The translations under genes and the position numbers were made by a program. Below, in pieces: positions 26,307 through 37,559 of a stretch of DNA of 46,176 nt (its first letter is position 1; the number at the start of each line of letters is the position of its first letter). The notes below the pieces were generated by a model. It did not search any database and was not told where the DNA came from. It was given only the letters and a program-made list of their open reading frames with translations. This DNA is from Bradyrhizobium acaciae (GTDB lineage Bacteria > Pseudomonadota > Alphaproteobacteria > Rhizobiales > Xanthobacteraceae). The DNA lies in assembly GCF_020889785.1 (NCBI RefSeq), contig NZ_JACMYK010000052.1, forward strand, positions 1 through 46,176, given 5' to 3'.

Positions 26307-27533
26307 ATGTCTCAACAAGGTCCGGTCCTCATCGTATCGGCGTCGGCAAAGCCGCCGTTCGCCGCCGTTCTTGATGAGACGAAGCTGTTTCCGGTCGTGG
26401 TCACGGACTGGAACGAGGCCGGGCGGGCCATCGAGCAGGTCAAGCCGGCAGCTGTCATTGCAGCCGCCGACGGCGTCGACTTCGTCACCCTGTCGGGCCT
26501 GGCCAAGCGTGCGGCCGCCCGCGCACCCTATCTGCCGCTGATCGCAGTCGATCCCGCGACCACCCTGCCCGACACCGCGATCGCGTTCTTCCAGAAGAAG
26601 GGCTTGCCGGATCGCCTGGTCGCCCGGCTCAACGCATGCTTACGTGTTCGCGCGCTGCATGCGACCGTGATGCGCCGCCTGGTGCCACCGTCGCCGATCG
26701 CCATGTCCGACATCGATCCCGTCGGCGAGGCCACCACGCTGCTGATCGGCCGCGGCGGTGCCTACCCGACGCTGTCGGTCGCGCTCGGCGAACGCGCCGG
26801 CGTGGTCGGCGCGCTCAGCATCGAGGCCGCCGCCAAGCATCTTTCAAGCCGCGACATCGACGGCATCGTGCTGGCCGAGGGATTCACGCCGCGCGTGATG
26901 GATGCGTTCCTGACCGTGCTGACTGAGGATGTCCGCTTCCGCCCATTGCCTGTCATCGTTGCCTCGGGCGAGCTGACGCCGCGCTACGAGCTGCCCAATC
27001 TCGAGATCGTCACGGCCGGTCCGACACGTGTTGCCGACATGGCGTTGCCGATGATCCGCCAGCACGCCTTCGAGGCGCGGCTTGGCCGCATGCTCAAGGC
27101 GATCGACGCCAAGGGCCTGATCGATCCGCGCACCGGCCTGCTCACCAAGGCAGCGTTCGAGCGCGACTTCGCCACCGCCGTCTACCACACCGCCGAGCGC
27201 GGCGGCGCGCTCTCGGTGGCGCGGTTCACCTTCGACAACACCCAGCCACGCGCGCAATTCGACGGCGCGCGGATCATCAGCCGATTGATGCGCCAGGCCG
27301 ACTTCGGCGCGGTGCATGACGACCGTTCGCTCGTCGTGGCGTTCGCCGGGACCGACCTGCGCAACGCGCAGGCGATCACGCGGCGATTGGCGAGCGTGAT
27401 GCGCCACACCCAGAACGGCCGCCGCGACACCAGAGCCGAGCCGGCCGTCAGCGTCGCAACGCTGATGCCGGGCGATTCCGCGCTATCGCTGCTGGGACGG
27501 CTGTTTGGGATGCCGGAGCGGGCGGCGTCGTAA
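26307..27533 (+). CDS. Receiver-like protein with degenerate GGDEF domain
   Basis: The 408-residue protein begins GPVLIVSASAKPPFAAVLDE, resembling a receiver fold, with a second receiver-like region near 140-255 (IVLAEGFTPRVMDAFLTVL, PLPVIVASGELTPR). The C-terminal third opens like a GGDEF domain (LIDPRTGLLTKAAFERDFAT), but where the cyclase signature should be it reads ADFGAVHDDRSLVVAFAGTD. The GG(D/E)EF residues are absent, so it is not expected to make cyclic di-GMP. Such proteins often bind the nucleotide or partner proteins instead. The ATG at 26307 is preferred to a TTG at 26289. Part of its 3' end is duplicated at 28046-28196. Confidence 0.75.
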   Translation: MSQQGPVLIVSASAKPPFAAVLDETKLFPVVVTDWNEAGRAIEQVKPAAVIAAADGVDFVTLSGLAKRAAARAPYLPLIAVDPATTLPDTAIAFFQKKGLPDRLVARLNACLRVRALHATVMRRLVPPSPIAMSDIDPVGEATTLLIGRGGAYPTLSVALGERAGVVGALSIEAAAKHLSSRDIDGIVLAEGFTPRVMDAFLTVLTEDVRFRPLPVIVASGELTPRYELPNLEIVTAGPTRVADMALPMIRQHAFEARLGRMLKAIDAKGLIDPRTGLLTKAAFERDFATAVYHTAERGGALSVARFTFDNTQPRAQFDGARIISRLMRQADFGAVHDDRSLVVAFAGTDLRNAQAITRRLASVMRHTQNGRRDTRAEPAVSVATLMPGDSALSLLGRLFGMPERAAS

Positions 27534-27597
27534 CAAGCTGGGCACCAGCTTATGAGGCCGCAAATCTTTCGAGTATCGTCCGCAAATCGTCGTGCAA

Positions 27598-27870
27598 TCA
27601 GTAACCGGACGGCGGCTTGGCGGGGGCCCGGGTGAACACTGGTCGCAGCCCAGCATCCGGAGCAAACGGACTTGGATAGACGTTCCGCGGGTCACAGAGC
27701 TGACAACCGTTTGGCCCCCATGGCTGCGTGGCCGCCGCACCGCACAGCGGCAGCGCCATGCGGGCCGCGACAGCTGGCGGAACAGCCTGTTGACCGCCCT
27801 CACAATAGTAGGCACCCGCAGTCTTGCTCGCCGATAGTGCAAGCAACGCTGCGACGAACAGAGCTCTCAT
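27598..27870 (-). CDS. Small secreted cysteine-containing protein, 90 residues
   Basis: From the ATG at 27870, with GGGAGG five bases upstream, the minus strand encodes a signal peptide (MRALFVAALLALSASKTAG) and a short mature part. Four cysteines lie in YYCEGG, LPLCGAAA and GCQLCDPRNVY, suggesting two disulfides. The C-terminus is proline-rich (RAPAKPPSGY). No family is recognised. The gene lies in the gap between the GGDEF-like gene and its duplicated 3' end, on the opposite strand. The ribosome site and signal peptide make it likely real. An upstream ATG nine codons earlier is unlikely because the signal peptide starts here. Confidence 0.65.
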   Translation of the reverse strand: MRALFVAALLALSASKTAGAYYCEGGQQAVPPAVAARMALPLCGAAATQPWGPNGCQLCDPRNVYPSPFAPDAGLRPVFTRAPAKPPSGY

Positions 27871-28045
27871 GCTCGCCTCCCAGCTCTTCGGACCCAATCA
27901 GCAAAAAAAGCAATTTGAGAATAGTTCGGGCCCGCGCCGCCGTATAGTCGCTCGTCGAGCCCGACGGTGCGCCTCCCGCTCGCAGACCCTGCCCCCGTCC
28001 GGCCGCACCGAATAGACACACCGCGGCCTGTGGCTCACTGGCCGG

Positions 28046-28196
28046 CACGCGGCGATTGGCGAGCGTCATGCGCCGCACCCAGAGCGGCCACCGCGACACC
28101 CGCGCGGAGCCCGCCGTCAGCGTCGTAACGCCGATGCCGGGTGATTCCGCCCAGTCGCTGCTCGGACGCGGAGCAACGGAGCGCGCGGCGTCGTAG
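28046..28196 (+). pseudogene. Diverged duplicate of the 3' end of the GGDEF-like gene
   Basis: The stretch from CACGCGGCGATTGG at 28046 to the TAG at 28194-28196 matches 27377-27533 with about four of five bases identical and one six-base net gap near the end. In the same frame it reads RRLASVMRRTQSGHRDTR, then AEPAVSVVTPMPGDSA and SLLGRGATERAAS, against RRLASVMRHTQNGRRDTR and AEPAVSVATLMPGDSA in the intact gene. No upstream part of the gene precedes it, so it is a fragment. The frame stays open through all 48 codons. Confidence 0.85.
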
Positions 28197-28216
28197 GTCC
28201 TCCGACCTATTCACAA

Positions 28217-28302
28217 CGTCATTGCGAGGAGCTAAGCGACGAAGCAATCCACGCGTCCGCACGCACGGTGATATGGATTGCTTCGCTTCGCTCGCAATGA
28301 CG
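28217..28302. repeat. Dispersed palindromic repeat (family B, copy 2)
   Basis: CGTCATTGCGAGGAGCTAAG at the left, GAAGCAATCCAC, then ATGGATTGCTTCGCTTCG and CTCGCAATGACG at the right: the same family as the element at 14573-14656. It ends 17 bases from the mfd stop and may act as its 3' hairpin. Confidence 0.85.
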
Positions 28303-28318
28303 CGGAGAGAGTTGCCCC

Positions 28319-31300
28319 TCACGCCGCCTTCTTGCTCTCCGCGAGATTGGCGAGCTGGCGCAGGATCTCCGTGGTGCCGGCGAGGCGCTCTTCCGGCGTG
28401 TCCCACTCCTGGAAGAACACCACCTTCATGTCGGGCCGCACCTTGGCGGCCTGGCCGTGCTGGCGGATGAACGTCACCAGCCGCTCCGGATGCGCGAAGC
28501 TGTTGTCGCGGAACGCGATCACGGCGCCCTTCGGCCCGGCATCGACCTTGCCGACATTGGCGCGGCGGCAATAGGCCTTGATCGCAGCGACCTTGAACAG
28601 ATAGCGCACTTCGTCGGGCAGCACGCCGAAGCGGTCGCGCATCTCGGCGGCGAACGCATCGATGTCCTCGTCGGTGTCGAGACCGGCGAGGCGGCGATAG
28701 AGCGATAGCCGCACGCTGAGGTCGTTGACATAGTCCTCGGGGATCAGGACCGGCATGCCGATCGTGATCTGCGGCGACCAGCGGTCGGCGGCGGGCTCGG
28801 CGACGCCGGCCTTGAGGTTGACGATCGCCTCCTCCAGCATCGACTGGTACAATTCGAAGCCGACTTCCTTGATGTGGCCGGACTGCTCTTCGCCCAACAA
28901 ATTGCCGGCGCCGCGGATGTCGAGGTCGTGCGAGGCGAGCTGGAAGCCGGCGCCCAGCGTCTCCAGCGATTGCAGCACCTTGAGCCGCCGCTCGGCCTGC
29001 GCGGTGATCTTCTGCTGCGCCGGCAGCGTGAACAGCGCATAGGCGCGCAGCTTCGAGCGGCCGACGCGGCCGCGCAGCTGATAGAGCTGGGCGAGGCCGA
29101 ACATGTCGGCGCGGTGCACGATCAGGGTGTTGGCGTTCGGGATGTCGAGACCGGACTCGACGATCGTGGTCGAGAGCAGGATGTCGTATTTGCCGTCGTA
29201 GAACGCCGACATGATGTCCTCGATCACGGTCGGCGGCATCTGGCCGTGGGCGACCGCAACCTTCATCTCCGGCACGTTCTTGTCGAGGAAATCCTTGACG
29301 CCGGCGAGATCCTCGATCCGCGGCACGACATAGAACGCCTGACCGCCGCGGTAGCGCTCACGCAGCAGCGCCTCGCGGATCATCAAGGGATCATGCGGCG
29401 CGACGAAGGTGCGCACCGCGAGGCGATCGACCGGCGGCGAGGCGATGATCGAGAGCTCGCGAACGCCGGTCAGCGCCAGTTGCAGCGTGCGCGGAATCGG
29501 CGTTGCCGACAGCGTCAGCACATGGACCTGGGCGCGGAGCTGCTTCAGCCGCTCCTTGTGGCTGACACCGAAATGCTGCTCCTCGTCCACGATCAGAAGG
29601 CCGAGGTCCTTGAACTTGATGGTCTTGCCGAGCAGCGCATGGGTGCCGACGACGATGTCGACCGTGCCGTCGGTGAGCCCCTTCTTGACCTGGTTCAACT
29701 CCTTGGTCGACACCAGCCGCGACGCCTGCGCGACATTGACCGGAAAACCGCGGAAGCGTTCGGTGAACGTGCGCGAGTGCTGGCGTGCCAGCAGCGTGGT
29801 CGGCACCACGACCGCGACCTGCCTGCCCTCGAGCGCCACGGCGAAGGCCGCACGCAGCGCCACCTCGGTCTTGCCGAAGCCGACGTCGCCGCAGATCAGC
29901 CGATCCATCGGGCGGCCGATTTCGAGGTCGTTCAAGGTCGAGGTGATGGCCCCCAGCTGATCCTCGGTCTCCTCATAGGGGAAGCGCGCGCAGAACTCGT
30001 CATAGACATGCGGTTGCAGCGGGAATTTCGGCGCCTCGTGCAGCTGCCGCTCGGCGGCGATCTTGATCAGCTCGCCTGCGATCTCGCGGATGCGGTTCTT
30101 GAGCTTGGCCTTGCGCGCCTGCCAGCCGCCGCCACCGAGACGATCGAGCTCGACATTGGCGCTGTCGGAGCCGTAGCGCGACAGCAGCTCGATGTTCTCG
30201 ACCGGCAGGAACAGTTTTGTTTCCGCCGCATAATGCAGCTCGAGACAATCGTGCGGCGCGCCGGAGACTTCGAGCGTCTGCAGGCCCACGAAGCGGCCGA
30301 TGCCGTGCTCGACGTGAACCACGAGATCGCCGGTCGCAAGGCTCGTCACTTCGGAGATGAAATTGTCGAGCTTGCGGCTTGCCTTGCGCGGCCGCACCAG
30401 GCGGTCGCCGAGAATATCCTGCTCGCTGATGACGGCGAATTCGTCGGTCTCGAAGCCGGACTCCATGCCGAGCACGGCCAGCATGGTCTCGTTGCGCGGG
30501 GTTGCCTGCACGATCCGCCAGGTGTTGACGCTGGTGGTGTTGAGCAGCTTGTGGTCGCGCAGCATCGCGCCCATGCGGTCGCGCGAGCCTTCGCTCCACA
30601 GCGCGACGATGACCTTCTTGCGCTGCGACTGCAGCGCGCCGATATGGCCGACCACGGCCTCGAACACGTTGACGTTGGTGTCGGCACGTTCCGGCGCGAA
30701 GTTGCGCCCCTGCCGCGCGCCGGCGTCGAACATGTCTGCGGTGCCCTCCGGCACTGCAAACGGCGTCAGCCGTGCCAGCGGCACCTCACCGAGCAGCCTG
30801 GTCCATTCGGCTTCGGTCAAATACAGCCTGTCCGGCGGCAGCGGCTTGTAGATCGCGCCGCTACCCGGATGCTCCAGCGCCTCGCGCCGCGCGTCGTAAT
30901 AGTCCGATATCTGCGTGAAGCGTTCGCGCGCGGCGTCCTCGCCCTGCGGCTCGATCGCAATCGTGGCGCCGTCGAGATAATCGAACAGCGTGTCCATCCG
31001 CTCCTGGAACAGCGGCAGCCAGTGCTCCATGCCGGGATGACGCCGGCCCTCGGAGACTGCTTCATAGAGCTGGTCGTCGCGCTCCGGTGCACCGAACGCT
31101 GCGACGTAGCCCATGCGGAAACGCCGGATTGTTTCAGTCGTGAGCTGGAATTCCGAGACCGGCACGAGGTCGAGGCCGCGCATGTCGAGCAGCGTGCGCT
31201 GGGTTTCGGCATCGAAGGTGCGGATCGATTCCAGGCTGTCGCCGAAGAAGTCGAAGCGCACCGGTTGGTCGAGGCCGGCCGGAAACAGGTCGAGGATGCC

Positions 31301-31837
31301 GCCGCGTACGGCGTATTCGCCGGGCTCGCGCACCGTGGATGACCGCGTGTAGCCGTTGTGCTCGAGCCAGGCGACGACCGAGTCCATCGGCACCACATTG
31401 CCCGGCGCGACCGACAGCGCCTGCGCTGCGACCTGGTCGCGCGCCGGCACCCGCTGCACGGCGGCGTTCACCGTGGTCAGCACGATCATCGGCTTGTCGC
31501 TGCCGACGAGGCGCGACAGTTTTGCCAGCGCGGTCAGGCGCTGGGCCAGGATCCCGGAATGCGGCGAGACCCGGTCATAGGGCTGGCAGTCCCAGGCCGG
31601 AACCTGCATCACGGCGATATCGGGCGCAAAGAACTCCAGCGAACGGGCGAGTTGCTGCATCCGCGCGCCGTCGCGACACACCACGGCAAGGCTGACCGCC
31701 GACCGTTTCGGCTGCGCGGCGATGGCGCGCGCCAGATCGGAGATGACAAGCCCCTCGGCGCCCTCGGCGACGTTGGCGATGGTCAGCACCCGGCCGGGCG
31801 CGAGCATCGCAGCCGGGGATTTCATCGGCTGCTTCAT
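28319..31837 (-). CDS. mfd: Transcription-repair coupling factor Mfd
   Basis: Mfd releases RNA polymerase stalled at DNA lesions and recruits UvrA. The 1172-residue protein has the UvrB-homology region (EPGEYAVRGGILDLFPAG, PVRFDFFGDSLESIRTFD), the RNA-polymerase-interacting region (GDLVVHVEHGIGRFVGLQTL), helicase motif I (CGDVGFGKTEVALRAAF), motif II (LLIVDEEQHFGVSHKERL), TLSATPIPRTL, the QLRGRVGRS motif and a C-terminal TRCF domain (SVRLSLYRRLAGLDTDEDI). The length is normal. The start overlaps the end of sdhE by four bases. Two closely spaced ATGs (residues 1 and 5) are possible starts. Confidence 0.97.
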   Translation of the reverse strand: MKQPMKSPAAMLAPGRVLTIANVAEGAEGLVISDLARAIAAQPKRSAVSLAVVCRDGARMQQLARSLEFFAPDIAVMQVPAWDCQPYDRVSPHSGILAQRLTALAKLSRLVGSDKPMIVLTTVNAAVQRVPARDQVAAQALSVAPGNVVPMDSVVAWLEHNGYTRSSTVREPGEYAVRGGILDLFPAGLDQPVRFDFFGDSLESIRTFDAETQRTLLDMRGLDLVPVSEFQLTTETIRRFRMGYVAAFGAPERDDQLYEAVSEGRRHPGMEHWLPLFQERMDTLFDYLDGATIAIEPQGEDAARERFTQISDYYDARREALEHPGSGAIYKPLPPDRLYLTEAEWTRLLGEVPLARLTPFAVPEGTADMFDAGARQGRNFAPERADTNVNVFEAVVGHIGALQSQRKKVIVALWSEGSRDRMGAMLRDHKLLNTTSVNTWRIVQATPRNETMLAVLGMESGFETDEFAVISEQDILGDRLVRPRKASRKLDNFISEVTSLATGDLVVHVEHGIGRFVGLQTLEVSGAPHDCLELHYAAETKLFLPVENIELLSRYGSDSANVELDRLGGGGWQARKAKLKNRIREIAGELIKIAAERQLHEAPKFPLQPHVYDEFCARFPYEETEDQLGAITSTLNDLEIGRPMDRLICGDVGFGKTEVALRAAFAVALEGRQVAVVVPTTLLARQHSRTFTERFRGFPVNVAQASRLVSTKELNQVKKGLTDGTVDIVVGTHALLGKTIKFKDLGLLIVDEEQHFGVSHKERLKQLRAQVHVLTLSATPIPRTLQLALTGVRELSIIASPPVDRLAVRTFVAPHDPLMIREALLRERYRGGQAFYVVPRIEDLAGVKDFLDKNVPEMKVAVAHGQMPPTVIEDIMSAFYDGKYDILLSTTIVESGLDIPNANTLIVHRADMFGLAQLYQLRGRVGRSKLRAYALFTLPAQQKITAQAERRLKVLQSLETLGAGFQLASHDLDIRGAGNLLGEEQSGHIKEVGFELYQSMLEEAIVNLKAGVAEPAADRWSPQITIGMPVLIPEDYVNDLSVRLSLYRRLAGLDTDEDIDAFAAEMRDRFGVLPDEVRYLFKVAAIKAYCRRANVGKVDAGPKGAVIAFRDNSFAHPERLVTFIRQHGQAAKVRPDMKVVFFQEWDTPEERLAGTTEILRQLANLAESKKAA

Positions 31838-32124
31838 GCGCTGGGGTCCGCGACCCGGAACGCCTTGATGCGGGCAAACAGCGCGGTCGCATATTCCGAA
31901 GGCAGCACCTTGTCGCCGGTCAGCGCGGCATAGAGGTCCGGGTCAGGCACCTCGATCAAATGCTCGAGTTCGCCGAGCTCATGATCGGACAGGCCGGCGA
32001 TCTCGGCATCGGCAAACCGGCCGAGGATCAGGTCCATCTCTCGGGTGCCGCGGTGCCAGCAACGAAACAAAAGCCGCTTGCGGCGGTCATCGAGCCCCTG
32101 GCTCGATCGTGTCGATCCCGTCAT
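31834..32124 (-). CDS. sdhE: Succinate dehydrogenase assembly factor SdhE
   Basis: SdhE helps attach FAD covalently to the succinate dehydrogenase flavoprotein. The 96-residue protein shows the family core DDRRKRLLFRCWHRGTREMD, whose RGxxE motif contacts SdhA, then LILGRFADAEIAGLSDHEL and VPDPDLYAALTGDK. The ATG at 32124 is chosen over one eight codons upstream because the conserved region starts soon after it. The stop overlaps the mfd start by four bases. It is divergent from recG; this sdhE-mfd/recG arrangement is common in alphaproteobacteria. Confidence 0.93.
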   Translation of the reverse strand: MTGSTRSSQGLDDRRKRLLFRCWHRGTREMDLILGRFADAEIAGLSDHELGELEHLIEVPDPDLYAALTGDKVLPSEYATALFARIKAFRVADPSA

Positions 32125-32268
32125 GTCCCAAATCCATTCGAACGCCAAAAGCCCGGACGTGCCGGGCGGGGCTTGATATAGCGATGGTGGTGGCCGCTGT
32201 CAGCCCTCATTCGCCGCCTTTTGGGGTTTCCTTGCGTGCATGACGTGAGTCGTGTGTAAAGGACACCG

Positions 32269-34377
32269 ATGCGCCCCAGCCTGCTCAATCCGCTGTTTGC
32301 CCAGGTCACGACGCTTTCGGGTGTCGGCCCGAAGCAGGACAAGCTGCTGCGGTATCTGCTCGACCGCAGTGAGACGCCGCGGCTGGTCGACCTGCTGCTG
32401 CATTTGCCGGCGAGCGTGATCGATCGCCGCGCCCGGCCGAAGATCCGCGACGCCGCGGTCGGAACCATGGTGACGCTGGAGGTCACAGTCGATCGCCATC
32501 GCCCGCCGCCGCCGCGCAATTCGCGCGCCCCCTACCTCGTCTATGCCAGCGACGACACCGGCGATGTGGTGCTGACCTTCTTCCGTGCCCAGCCCGGCTA
32601 TGTCGAGAAGCTGCTGCCGGTCGGCGAGAAGCGCTACGTCTCCGGCACGCTGGCGATGTATGACGGCATTCCGCAGATCGTGCATCCCGACCGCGTCGTC
32701 GATGAGGCCGGCTTTGCAAAGCTGTCGGGTATCGATCCGGTCTATCCGCTGACCGAGGGCCTTGCGATCGGCTCGCTCCGCCGCGCCATCGCGCAGGCGC
32801 TGACCAAGCTGCCCGATTTGCCGGAGTGGATCAGCCCCGAGGTGCTGCGCCGCTGCAACTTTCCGCCGATCCGGGAAGCGCTGACCCGCGTGCATGTTCC
32901 GGTCGAGCTGACCGACATCCTGCCCGACGGTCCGTTCTGGTCGCGGCTCGCGTTCGACGAGCTGCTCGCAGGCCAGCTCGCGCTGGCGCTGATCCGCGCC
33001 ACGCTGCGCCGGCCCGCGGGCGTACGCAACGCCGGCGACGGCCATCTGCGCAGGAAGATCATCGATGCCCTGCCCTACGCGCTGACCAAATCGCAGCAGG
33101 AGGCGGTTGCCGCGATCATCGCGGACCTGCAACAACCGGTGCGCATGCTGCGCCTCGTGCAGGGCGATGTCGGTTCCGGCAAGACCGTGGTGGCGCTGCT
33201 GGCGGCCGCGGCCGTCGCGGAGGCCGGCAAGCAGGCCGCGCTGATGGCGCCGACCGAAATCCTGGCGCGCCAGCACGTCAAGACCATCGCACCGCTCGCC
33301 GAAAGCGCCGGGATGCGCGTCGCCATCCTCACCGGCCGCGAGAAGGGCAAGGAGCGCCGGGAACTGCTGGCGCGGCTCGAGGCCGGCGAGATCGATCTCC
33401 TGGTCGGCACCCACGCGCTGATCCAGGACGACGTGATCTACAAGGCACTGGCGCTCGCCGTGGTCGACGAGCAGCATCGCTTCGGCGTGCGCGAGCGCCT
33501 CGCGCTGACGTCGAAGGGCGAAGCTGTCGACGTGCTGGTGCTGAGTGCCACGCCGATTCCGCGCACGCTGGTGCTGACTTACTTCGGCGACATGGACGTC
33601 TCGGAGCTGCGCGAAAAGCCCGCCGGGCGCCAGCCGATCGACACCCGCGCGGTGCCGATGAGCCGGATCGAGGACGTCATGGACGGTGTCGGCCGTGCGC
33701 TCGACGCGGGCAAGCTGGTCTACTGGATCTGCCCGCTGGTCGATGAGTCAGAGGCCGAAGGCACCGAGCATCTCACCAACGCTACCGAACGTTTCGAGAG
33801 CTTGCAGAAGCGGTTCGGCGATCGCGTCGGGCTGGTGCACGGCCAGATGAAGGGCACCGAGAAGGATCGCGTGATGGCGCAGTTCGCCGCCCACGAGATC
33901 GGGCTCCTGGTCGCAACGACCGTCGTCGAGGTCGGCGTCGACGTGCCGGCGGCGACCATCATGGTGATCGAGAACGCCGAGCGCTTCGGGCTGGCGCAGC
34001 TGCATCAGCTGCGCGGCCGCATCGGCCGCGGCTCGGAGGCCTCGACCTGCCTCCTGCTCTACAAGGAACCGCTCGGCGAGATGTCGAAGGCGCGCCTCAA
34101 GGTGATCCGCGAGACCACGGACGGCTTCCGGATCGCCGAGGAAGATCTGAAACTGCGCGGCGAAGGCGACGTGCTCGGCATCCGCCAGAGCGGCCTGCCC
34201 GGCTACCGCATCGCGCGCTCCGAGGTGCACGGCCAGCTGATCACCCAGGCCCGCGATGAGGCGTTGCGGATCATGAAGGACAATCCGAAGCTGAAGGGCG
34301 AGCGCGGCGAAGCGCTGCGCGTCCTGCTCTACCTCTACGAACGCGACGAAGCCGTGCCGCTGATCGGCGCGGGGTGA
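32269..34377 (+). CDS. recG: ATP-dependent DNA helicase RecG
   Basis: RecG remodels stalled replication forks and Holliday junctions. The 702-residue protein has the N-terminal wedge domain with an OB fold (VGPKQDKLLRYLLDRSE, then VIDRRARPKIRDAAVGTM). Helicase motifs follow: motif I (QGDVGSGKTVVALLA), motif Ia (PTEILARQHVKTIAPL), motif II as DEQH (VVDEQHRFGVRERLAL), motif III (SATPIPRTLVLTYFGDMD), motif VI (QLRGRIGRGSEAS) and the RecG-specific C-terminal RQSGLPGYRIA. The length and motifs are complete. The start at 32269 is the only ATG that precedes the conserved region closely. A palindromic repeat lies 36 bases after the stop. Confidence 0.96.
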   Translation: MRPSLLNPLFAQVTTLSGVGPKQDKLLRYLLDRSETPRLVDLLLHLPASVIDRRARPKIRDAAVGTMVTLEVTVDRHRPPPPRNSRAPYLVYASDDTGDVVLTFFRAQPGYVEKLLPVGEKRYVSGTLAMYDGIPQIVHPDRVVDEAGFAKLSGIDPVYPLTEGLAIGSLRRAIAQALTKLPDLPEWISPEVLRRCNFPPIREALTRVHVPVELTDILPDGPFWSRLAFDELLAGQLALALIRATLRRPAGVRNAGDGHLRRKIIDALPYALTKSQQEAVAAIIADLQQPVRMLRLVQGDVGSGKTVVALLAAAAVAEAGKQAALMAPTEILARQHVKTIAPLAESAGMRVAILTGREKGKERRELLARLEAGEIDLLVGTHALIQDDVIYKALALAVVDEQHRFGVRERLALTSKGEAVDVLVLSATPIPRTLVLTYFGDMDVSELREKPAGRQPIDTRAVPMSRIEDVMDGVGRALDAGKLVYWICPLVDESEAEGTEHLTNATERFESLQKRFGDRVGLVHGQMKGTEKDRVMAQFAAHEIGLLVATTVVEVGVDVPAATIMVIENAERFGLAQLHQLRGRIGRGSEASTCLLLYKEPLGEMSKARLKVIRETTDGFRIAEEDLKLRGEGDVLGIRQSGLPGYRIARSEVHGQLITQARDEALRIMKDNPKLKGERGEALRVLLYLYERDEAVPLIGAG

Positions 34378-34413
34378 TACAGTTCAGCGCGCCACACGCC
34401 GCCGTCCCTCCCG

Positions 34414-34510
34414 TCATCCTGAGGAGCGCGAAGCGCGTCTCGAAGGATCGACGGCCACCAGCGGGGCCGATTCATCCTTCGAGACGCGCGCAAGAGCGCG
34501 CTCCTCCAGC
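34414..34510. repeat. Dispersed palindromic repeat (family C)
   Basis: GTCATCCTGAGGAGCGCGAA and CGTCTCGAAGGATCGA at the left are mirrored by TTCATCCTTCGAGACGCGCG and AGAGCGCGCTCCTCCAGC at the right. Long complementary arms around a short centre make this a third family of intergenic hairpin elements typical of this group. It lies between the convergent recG and DUF502 genes. Confidence 0.8.
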
Positions 34511-34592
34511 GACAAAGGCAAAGCCTTTGCGCGGGGATAACGTGCGATAGCGCGATGGTACAACTAGACACGCCGCATGGGCGCGCCGGCTC

Positions 34593-35381
34593 CTACTCGA
34601 CCTTGGCCGGCGCCGCCGGCCGCAAGGTGGCCTGGTTGGCCGTACCCTGGTTGGCGATGCGCGCGGCATTGGCCATTCCGGCGAGCGCTGCCGCGCGCTT
34701 CTGATCGGTGGAGCCTGGCTGCACTACGCCGGCCGACATGATCAGCGTCGCGGCATCCTCGGTGCTCATCTCGATCTCTATGATCTTGCTCTTCGGCACG
34801 TAGAAGAAGAAGCCGGTGGTCGGGTTCGGCGCGCAGGGCAGGAACACCGAGATATGCTCCTCCTCGCCGGGCAGGCTGGCGGCGAGCTCGGCATTGGGCG
34901 CCTGCGAGATCAGCACGATCGACCACATGCCGGGCGACGGAAATTCGACCAGGCCGACGCGGCGGAAGCTCGAGCCGTTGCCGGAGAACAGCGTCTCGAA
35001 CACCTGCTTGAGGCCGCGATAGATCGCACGCACCGCGGGGATCCGGCCGAGCAGTCGCTCGCCGAGATCGACCAGGGTTCGCCCGATCAAATTGGCGGTG
35101 AGGAAGCCGAGCAGCGTCAGCGCGATGACCGCAACGATCAGGCCGGAACCGGGCAGCCCGAACGGCAGATAGGTTTCCGGCCGGTAGGCCGTCGGCACGA
35201 ACGGCCGGACCAGATTGTCGACCCAGTTCACGAACCACCAGGTCAGGTACAGGGTGATCGCAACCGGGCCGGCCACCACCAGGCCGGTCAGGAAATAGGT
35301 GCGAAAACGCGCCATCAGCCCGCGCGGGTGGTCCGGATGCAGTTCGCCAGACGGGTCAGGAGGCACTTGATCGGAGGTCAT
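34593..35381 (-). CDS. DUF502 membrane protein
   Basis: The 262-residue protein starts at the ATG at 35381 (MTSDQVPPDPSG), has two membrane spans (YFLTGLVVAGPVAITLYLTW and SGLIVAVIALTLLGFLTAN), and the DUF502 core IPAVRAIYRGLKQVFETLF, FRRVGLVEFPSPGMWSIV and HISVFLPCAPNPTTGFFFYV. The family is widespread in proteobacteria and its function is unknown. An earlier ATG at 35420 adds 13 residues without family sequence. The C-terminal 50 residues are Ala-rich and probably disordered. It is convergent with recG and is followed by glmS upstream on the same strand, 97 bases away. Confidence 0.9.
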   Translation of the reverse strand: MTSDQVPPDPSGELHPDHPRGLMARFRTYFLTGLVVAGPVAITLYLTWWFVNWVDNLVRPFVPTAYRPETYLPFGLPGSGLIVAVIALTLLGFLTANLIGRTLVDLGERLLGRIPAVRAIYRGLKQVFETLFSGNGSSFRRVGLVEFPSPGMWSIVLISQAPNAELAASLPGEEEHISVFLPCAPNPTTGFFFYVPKSKIIEIEMSTEDAATLIMSAGVVQPGSTDQKRAAALAGMANAARIANQGTANQATLRPAAPAKVE

Positions 35382-35477
35382 TGCGGTTCCAGGGTCGTCG
35401 AAGCGGCCGTACGTCAGCACCCAGCTAAGCCATTCTGACGCACTTTTGAAGGGGCCGCGTGACGGCCCGGCTTGCGG

Positions 35478-37304
<1,827 letters not shown>

Positions 37305-37559
37305 GCGGTTCAATGTCCCCAAAAATCGCCGAAAATTTGCCAAAGCGGCGACACGGTCCCTTAACGGGAATCGCCGGTCGCAAGATACTCAATAATTATT
37401 GCCGATTGCGACAGTCTTAAACGGCAAGGTGGATGCGAAAGGCTGGTTAATCGGGGCTAACTATTTTGGCAAGAGCGCGTCGGCGGACTCCGGCGGCCCA
37501 TCTGATACGCAGGTTCGACACCAGCGGCCTTGCCTCCCGGCCGGTCATGATTGTCCAGC

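Noticed and set aside
28874..31342. Very long plus-strand open frame opposite mfd
   Set aside because: It is antisense to a fully conserved mfd gene; long antisense frames are expected from high third-position GC.
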